Assembly: GCF_014842875.1 (NCBI RefSeq)
Contig: NZ_JACYXZ010000003.1
Location: 124,001-188,000, forward strand
From: Nocardioides donggukensis
GTDB taxonomy: Bacteria > Actinomycetota > Actinomycetes > Propionibacteriales > Nocardioidaceae
DNA: 64,000 bases
Reading direction: 5' to 3'
Under the pieces are notes generated by a model. It made no database searches, had not been told where the DNA came from, and worked only from the letters and a program-made list of their open reading frames with translations. The translations under genes and the position numbers were made by a program. Numbering within the stretch: the stretch's first letter is position 1; every line of letters starts with the position of its first letter. Positions 60,619-64,000 of this stretch are shown piece by piece.

Positions 60619-61269
60619 CCGGTTCCGGGTGGCGAAGATCGCGGCCTGGGTGCGGCTCTCCAGGCCGAGCTTGGCCAGCAGCGAGGAGACGTAGTTCTTG
60701 ACGGTCTTCTCGGCGAGGTGCATCGACTCGGCGATCTGGCGGTTCGTCAGGCCCTCGCTGATCAGGTCGAGGATCCTGCGCTCCTGGCCGGTGAGCTCGG
60801 CCAGCGGTCCGTCCTGCGGCGGCCCGCTGCGCAACCGCTCGAGGACCTGGCTGGTGACCGCCGGGTCCAGCATCGACTGGCCCGCCGCCACCCGCCGGAT
60901 GCTGTCGACGAGATCCGTGCCGCGCACCTGCTTCAGGACGTAGCCCGCGGCGCCGGCCATGATCGCGGAGAAGAGCGCGTCGTCGTCGTCGTACGAGGTG
61001 AGGATGAGCGCCGCGATCCGCGGGTCGCGGGAGCGGACCTCGCGGCAGACGTCGATGCCCGAGCCGTCGGGAAGCCGTCCGTCGAGGACCGCCACGTCCG
61101 GTCTCAGTGCCGGGATCCGGCGGGCCGCCTCCGCGGCCAGCCCGGACTCGCCGACGACCTCGATGTCGCCCTCCGCCTCGAGCAGCTCGCGCAGGCCGTG
61201 CCGGACGATCTCGTGGTCGTCGAGCAGGTAGACCCGGATGCCGCGGGCCTGGTCCTCCTGGTCGGTCAT
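60610..61269 (-). CDS. DosR/DevR-like NarL-family response regulator
   Basis: 219 residues. The receiver domain has DD17-18 and phospho-acceptor Asp63 in DVAVLDGRLPDGSG, and the switch Thr/Lys in LILTSYDDDD and YVLKQVRG. The LuxR helix-turn-helix is LTGQERRILDLISEGLTNRQIAESMHLAEKTVKNYVSSLLAKLG, with the DNA-contact Lys-Thr-Val-Lys-Asn identical to mycobacterial DosR. DosR-like boxes occur in three promoters nearby. It closes a minus-strand run usp-PNPOx-regulator, with 23 nt to the PNPOx gene. The ATG at 61269 is supported by homology. Confidence 0.92.
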   Translation of the reverse strand: MTDQEDQARGIRVYLLDDHEIVRHGLRELLEAEGDIEVVGESGLAAEAARRIPALRPDVAVLDGRLPDGSGIDVCREVRSRDPRIAALILTSYDDDDALFSAIMAGAAGYVLKQVRGTDLVDSIRRVAAGQSMLDPAVTSQVLERLRSGPPQDGPLAELTGQERRILDLISEGLTNRQIAESMHLAEKTVKNYVSSLLAKLGLESRTQAAIFATRNRRA

Positions 61270-61292
61270 GGACACGAACCTACCCCCGGGGA

Positions 61293-61733
61293 TCACTCGG
61301 CCCGCCGCACGGGCATCGCCGCCCGGAGGTCCCAGCCGGTGCCGAGTCGGTAGCCGGTCAGGGAGCTCCAGCGCAGCCGCAGGTGGTGCGGACGGGTGCC
61401 GGCCACCCACGGGCGCGGGCCCCGGCCCCGGTCCAGCCGGTCGACCTCGTCCAGGGAGTCGATCCGCTCGGAGCGGCCGTGCGCGACGACGCTCCAGCCG
61501 CGGTGCCCGTCGTGGTCGAGCGCGTCGACCTCGAAGGCGAGCGGCGTCCGGTCCGGCAGCCTGGCGAGCAGGGAGTCGGCGCCCGTGCGCACCAGCAGCG
61601 CGTCGCCCACGACCGCGTAGTTGAGCGGGAGGATGTGGGGTCGGGTCCCGTCGAAGACGGCCATCCGGCCGACCACCCCGGCCCGCAGCAGGGACTCGCA
61701 CTCCGAGGGGTCCAGAGCGATCCAGTCACGCAC
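61293..61733 (-). CDS. PNPOx-like protein, second copy
   Basis: 146 residues of the same split-barrel family as the gene at 60140: ALDPSECESLLRAGVVGRMAVFDGTRPHILPLNYAVVGDALLVRTG and HRGWSVVAHGRSERI. The C-terminus RLRWSSLTGYRLGTGWDLRAAMPV is longer. The GTG at 61733 has GGAGGAGG 7 nt upstream and overlaps the usp stop by 8 nt. Confidence 0.85.
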   Translation of the reverse strand: MRDWIALDPSECESLLRAGVVGRMAVFDGTRPHILPLNYAVVGDALLVRTGADSLLARLPDRTPLAFEVDALDHDGHRGWSVVAHGRSERIDSLDEVDRLDRGRGPRPWVAGTRPHHLRLRWSSLTGYRLGTGWDLRAAMPVRRAE

Positions 61734-62682
61734 GGACGGCCTCCTCCGACCGGTCGCGCGGGGCGCCCGTCCCATGGTCGCCGGCCGGCCGCGGCTCCAC
61801 GACCAGCACCGGGCAGGCGGACTCGCGCAGCACGGCCCTGGTGATCGGCCCGAGGTGGGAGCCGAAGGGGAGGCGGGGGTGGTGCCGACCGACCACGAGC
61901 AGCTCCGTCGCCCCGGTCCCCGCGACCAGGGCGTCGGCGGCGTGGGCGTGCCGGACGACCAGCTCGGTGGCGACGTCGGGATACTCGGCCAGGAGGGGGG
62001 CCAGGTCGTCGGCCAGCCGCTGCCGGATCGCGGCCGTGTGCTCCACCCCGGCCTGCCCCTCGAACACGACTCCGTCGTAGTCGGAGAACCACCAGGCGTG
62101 CAGCAGGGTGAGCGCGGCGCCGTTGCGGCGGGCCGCCTCGAGGGCGGCCCGGACCACCTCGGCGCCGGCCTGCGCGTCGTCGAGGCCGACGGTCACGGTC
62201 CGCGCACCGTCGGCACCCCCGGTCGTCGGCGGCCGCCACCGCGACGGCACGGTCACGACCGGTGCGTGCGCCCGCGCCGAGACCGCGCTCGTCACGGACA
62301 TGGTCAGGATCCGGGCCAGCCCGGTGAGCGGACGACGCTGCAGCACCACCAGCCCGGCGCGTGCGCTCGCGTCGACCAACGTCGGCACGGTCGGGCCGTG
62401 GACCAGCTCGGTGCTCACCGGCAGCTCGGCGTCGGCGAGCAGGAGCTCGACCCGGCGGGCCGCGTCCGCGAGCAGGTCCGCCCCCTCCCGGCGGATCCGG
62501 TCGAACGGCACGTCGAGCGGCACCATCCCGGGCGGGCCGAGGTAGACCGGGTGGATGGCGTGGACGAGGTGGACGCCGCGCCGTCCGCGGCGGGCCTGGC
62601 CCGCGGCGTACTCCAGGCAGGCGGTGCGGTCCGGCTCCGGGCCCACTCCCACGAGGATCCTCGTGCGCTCGCTCTCGGACAT
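61726..62682 (-). CDS. Universal stress protein, two USP domains (second copy)
   Basis: 318 residues. Two USP folds; the second has the ATP-binding motif VVGRHHPRLPFGSHLGPITRAVLRESACPVLVVEP, while the first (LQRRPLTGLARILTMSVTSAVSARAHAPVVTV) is less conserved. The ATG at 62682 has GGGAGG upstream. It leads the usp-PNPOx-regulator operon, and DosR-like boxes lie 67-109 nt upstream. Confidence 0.92.
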   Translation of the reverse strand: MSESERTRILVGVGPEPDRTACLEYAAGQARRGRRGVHLVHAIHPVYLGPPGMVPLDVPFDRIRREGADLLADAARRVELLLADAELPVSTELVHGPTVPTLVDASARAGLVVLQRRPLTGLARILTMSVTSAVSARAHAPVVTVPSRWRPPTTGGADGARTVTVGLDDAQAGAEVVRAALEAARRNGAALTLLHAWWFSDYDGVVFEGQAGVEHTAAIRQRLADDLAPLLAEYPDVATELVVRHAHAADALVAGTGATELLVVGRHHPRLPFGSHLGPITRAVLRESACPVLVVEPRPAGDHGTGAPRDRSEEAVRA

Positions 62683-62748
62683 GACGGCCTCCCAGGCGGC
62701 CTCGACGGTGGTGACGCCCACCAGCCTCGTCGCCCCGGGCGGCGTGCG

Positions 62749-62791
62749 GCAGGGTCCGGAGTCCCGGACGGACCGGGTCTCCGGTCCCGGC
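62749..62791. promoter_or_regulatory. Tandem DosR-like boxes upstream of the second usp gene
   Basis: Two 20-bp elements begin at 62749 and 62772, exactly 23 bp apart. Their cores are GGGTC-CGGA-GTCCC and GGGTC-TCCG-GTCCC. Each agrees with about 11 of 20 positions of the mycobacterial consensus, but both keep the GGG(A/T)C-N4-GTCCC core of the other two sites. They lie between the usp start (62682) and the hydrolase start (62866). Confidence 0.6.
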
Positions 62792-62865
62792 ATGGCCTCG
62801 ACGACGAACCAGAGGTGACGGCCCCGGGGGTGACGGCTGGGGGCGGCCCGCGCCACACTCAGGGG

Positions 62866-63726
62866 ATGAGCGAGCCGATCCGAGCCCACGAGGCGAGTGG
62901 GCGGTACTTCACCGCGGCCGGGGTCCGCAGCTTCGTGCTCGACCACGGCGACGGGCCGGCGGTGGTGTGCCTGCACGGCGTCCCGGCCTCGTCCTACCTC
63001 TACCGCAAGGTGCTCCCGGAGCTGGCCGGCCACGGGCTGCGCGGCCTCGCGTTCGACCTGCCCGGGCTGGGGCTGGCCGAGCGGCCGGAGGACTTCGACT
63101 ACACCTGGAGCGGCCTGGGGCGCTGGGCGGTCGCCGCCGTCGACGCGCTCGGGCTCGACCGGTTCCACCTCGTGGTCCACGACATCGGCGGGCCGGTCGG
63201 CTTCGAGCTCGCCGCCGCGCTGCCGGACCGGATCGCGTCCCTGACCGTGCTGAACACCATGGTCGAGGTGGCCGACTTCCGCAGGCCGTGGTCCATGGAG
63301 CCGTTCGCGCACCGGGGGCTCGGCGAGGCGTACCTCCGCCTGCTGAGCAAGCCGGCCTTCCGGGTCCTCATGCGACGCCAGGGCATCGCCGACGCCGCGG
63401 CCGTGCCGGACGCCGAGCTGGACGCCTACGTGGACCTGCTCAAGCGTGGGGACGGCGGTCGGGCGTTCCTGCGGATCATGCGCGGCTTCGAGACCACCGC
63501 CGCCAAGCAGCAGCTCTACCTCGGCACGCTGACCGGTGAGCGCTACCCGGTGCAGGCCGTCTGGGGTGCCCGCGACCCCGCCCTGACCCTGGCCGACAAG
63601 GGCGAGGCGGTCCGCCGGGCGGCCGGGCTGGAGGAGGTCCGCACCGTGCCGGGCAAGCACTTCCTGCAGGAGGACCAGGCCGGACCGGTGGCCCGGATGG
63701 TTGCCGAGCTCGTGCAGAGGGCATGA
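62866..63726 (+). CDS. Alpha/beta hydrolase, Asp-nucleophile (dehalogenase-like) type
   Basis: 286 residues. The nucleophile elbow reads VHDIGGPVGFELAAALP, with Asp as in haloalkane dehalogenases and luciferase-like hydrolases instead of Ser. HGVPASSYLYRKVLPEL is the oxyanion region and the catalytic His is in PGKHFLQEDQAG. The Trp after Asp that binds halide in true dehalogenases is Ile here, so the activity may differ. The ATG at 62866 has AGGGG upstream. Confidence 0.83.
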   Translation: MSEPIRAHEASGRYFTAAGVRSFVLDHGDGPAVVCLHGVPASSYLYRKVLPELAGHGLRGLAFDLPGLGLAERPEDFDYTWSGLGRWAVAAVDALGLDRFHLVVHDIGGPVGFELAAALPDRIASLTVLNTMVEVADFRRPWSMEPFAHRGLGEAYLRLLSKPAFRVLMRRQGIADAAAVPDAELDAYVDLLKRGDGGRAFLRIMRGFETTAAKQQLYLGTLTGERYPVQAVWGARDPALTLADKGEAVRRAAGLEEVRTVPGKHFLQEDQAGPVARMVAELVQRA

Positions 63727-63792
63727 GCAGGGCCGCGGGCGGGCACCGTCCGCGGCGGAGCACTGTGGAGCGACCAGGAGGAGACGGCGACG

Positions 63793-64000
63793 ATGACGCG
63801 ACGGACACGTGACCAGGAGATCGACGAGTCGAGCATCAGCATCGGCGAGCCGGAGGACGCCGCCGCCGGCAAGACCGCCGTGGCCGTGACCATGAAGCGG
63901 GCGCTGGAGCAGATGGGCCCCACCCGGACCGCGAAGACGCTGCTCAAGCTCAACCAGACCGACGGCTTCGACTGCCAGGGCTGCGCGTGGCCGGACCCCT
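63793..64000 (+). CDS. FdhF/YdeP-type molybdopterin oxidoreductase, N-terminal part (cut)
   Basis: The first 69 residues before the window edge. VTMKRALEQMGPTRTAKTLLKLNQ and GFDCQGCAWPDP match the N-terminus of FdhF/YdeP-family oxidoreductase alpha subunits; the Cys pair probably belongs to the [4Fe-4S] site. These enzymes carry molybdopterin and are formate-dehydrogenase-like. The ATG at 63793 has GGAGGAG upstream. Confidence 0.85.
   Translation, partial: MTRRTRDQEIDESSISIGEPEDAAAGKTAVAVTMKRALEQMGPTRTAKTLLKLNQTDGFDCQGCAWPDP

Overview
The window is a 64 kb piece of a very GC-rich actinobacterial chromosome. Several genes place it there: a fused 2-oxoglutarate enzyme (kgd), WhiB1, SigF with a UsfX-type anti-sigma factor, SigR with an RsrA-type zinc anti-sigma factor, nickel superoxide dismutase, the 24-residue ribosomal protein bL37, and NrdAB under a B12 riboswitch. 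Gene content, DUF222/HNH genes and dispersed 'TTTCGAGACGCTCGCTGGCG' repeats suggest a Nocardioides-like member of the Nocardioidaceae; that family assignment is inference. No phage, plasmid or insertion sequence is visible, so this is mostly core chromosome.

Layout. 1-2.4 kb: lysA (cut) and argS with a divergent tRNA-Arg(CCG). 2.5-5.5 kb: a secreted anchor-type protein facing an LCP wall-polymer ligase. 5.6-13.7 kb: kgd and central metabolism (malic enzyme, oxidoreductases), then sodX and sodN back to back. 13.7-17.6 kb: a tandem hairpin array, the anti-sigma/SigF pair and whiB1. 17.6-30.8 kb: a block recalling the mycobacterial whiB1-pdtaS-rshA-sigH-SRAP-aroA-rsgA order, carrying bL37 and, inserted before aroA, a large membrane-linked ECF sigma factor fusion. 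30.8-39.5 kb: hisN, CBS, FKBP, S4 and DUF445 genes, a repeat cluster, and an iron-uptake ABC operon behind an IdeR-type box. 39.5-46 kb: a secreted metalloprotease, nrdAB with NrdR boxes and a cobalamin riboswitch, and a cyclase-domain protein. 46-52 kb: HNH/DUF222, a second repeat cluster, phenylacetate-CoA ligase, and a probable glutaryl-CoA dehydrogenase with L-2-hydroxyglutarate oxidase. 52-56.5 kb: a DUF4331 / TPR / His-rich NicO transporter cluster. 56.7-63 kb: a compact dormancy (DosR/DevR-like) module with a GAF-GAF sensor kinase, its LuxR-type regulator, two universal stress proteins, two flavin/F420-type PNPOx proteins and a DoxX-like membrane protein, with matching palindromic boxes in three promoter regions. 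The right edge cuts an FdhF/YdeP-type molybdopterin oxidoreductase.

How it works together. Regulation is the most informative layer: stress sigma factors next to their anti-sigma factors, a near-perfect SigR autoregulatory promoter, CRP, IdeR, NrdR and DosR-like operators, a B12 riboswitch, and at least fourteen genes whose -10 hexamer lies 7-8 nt before the start codon, the signature of leaderless mRNAs. The candidates most deserving follow-up are the ECF sigma-zinc finger-membrane-repeat-ectodomain fusion, the dormancy module with its operators, and the DUF4331/TPR/NicO cluster.
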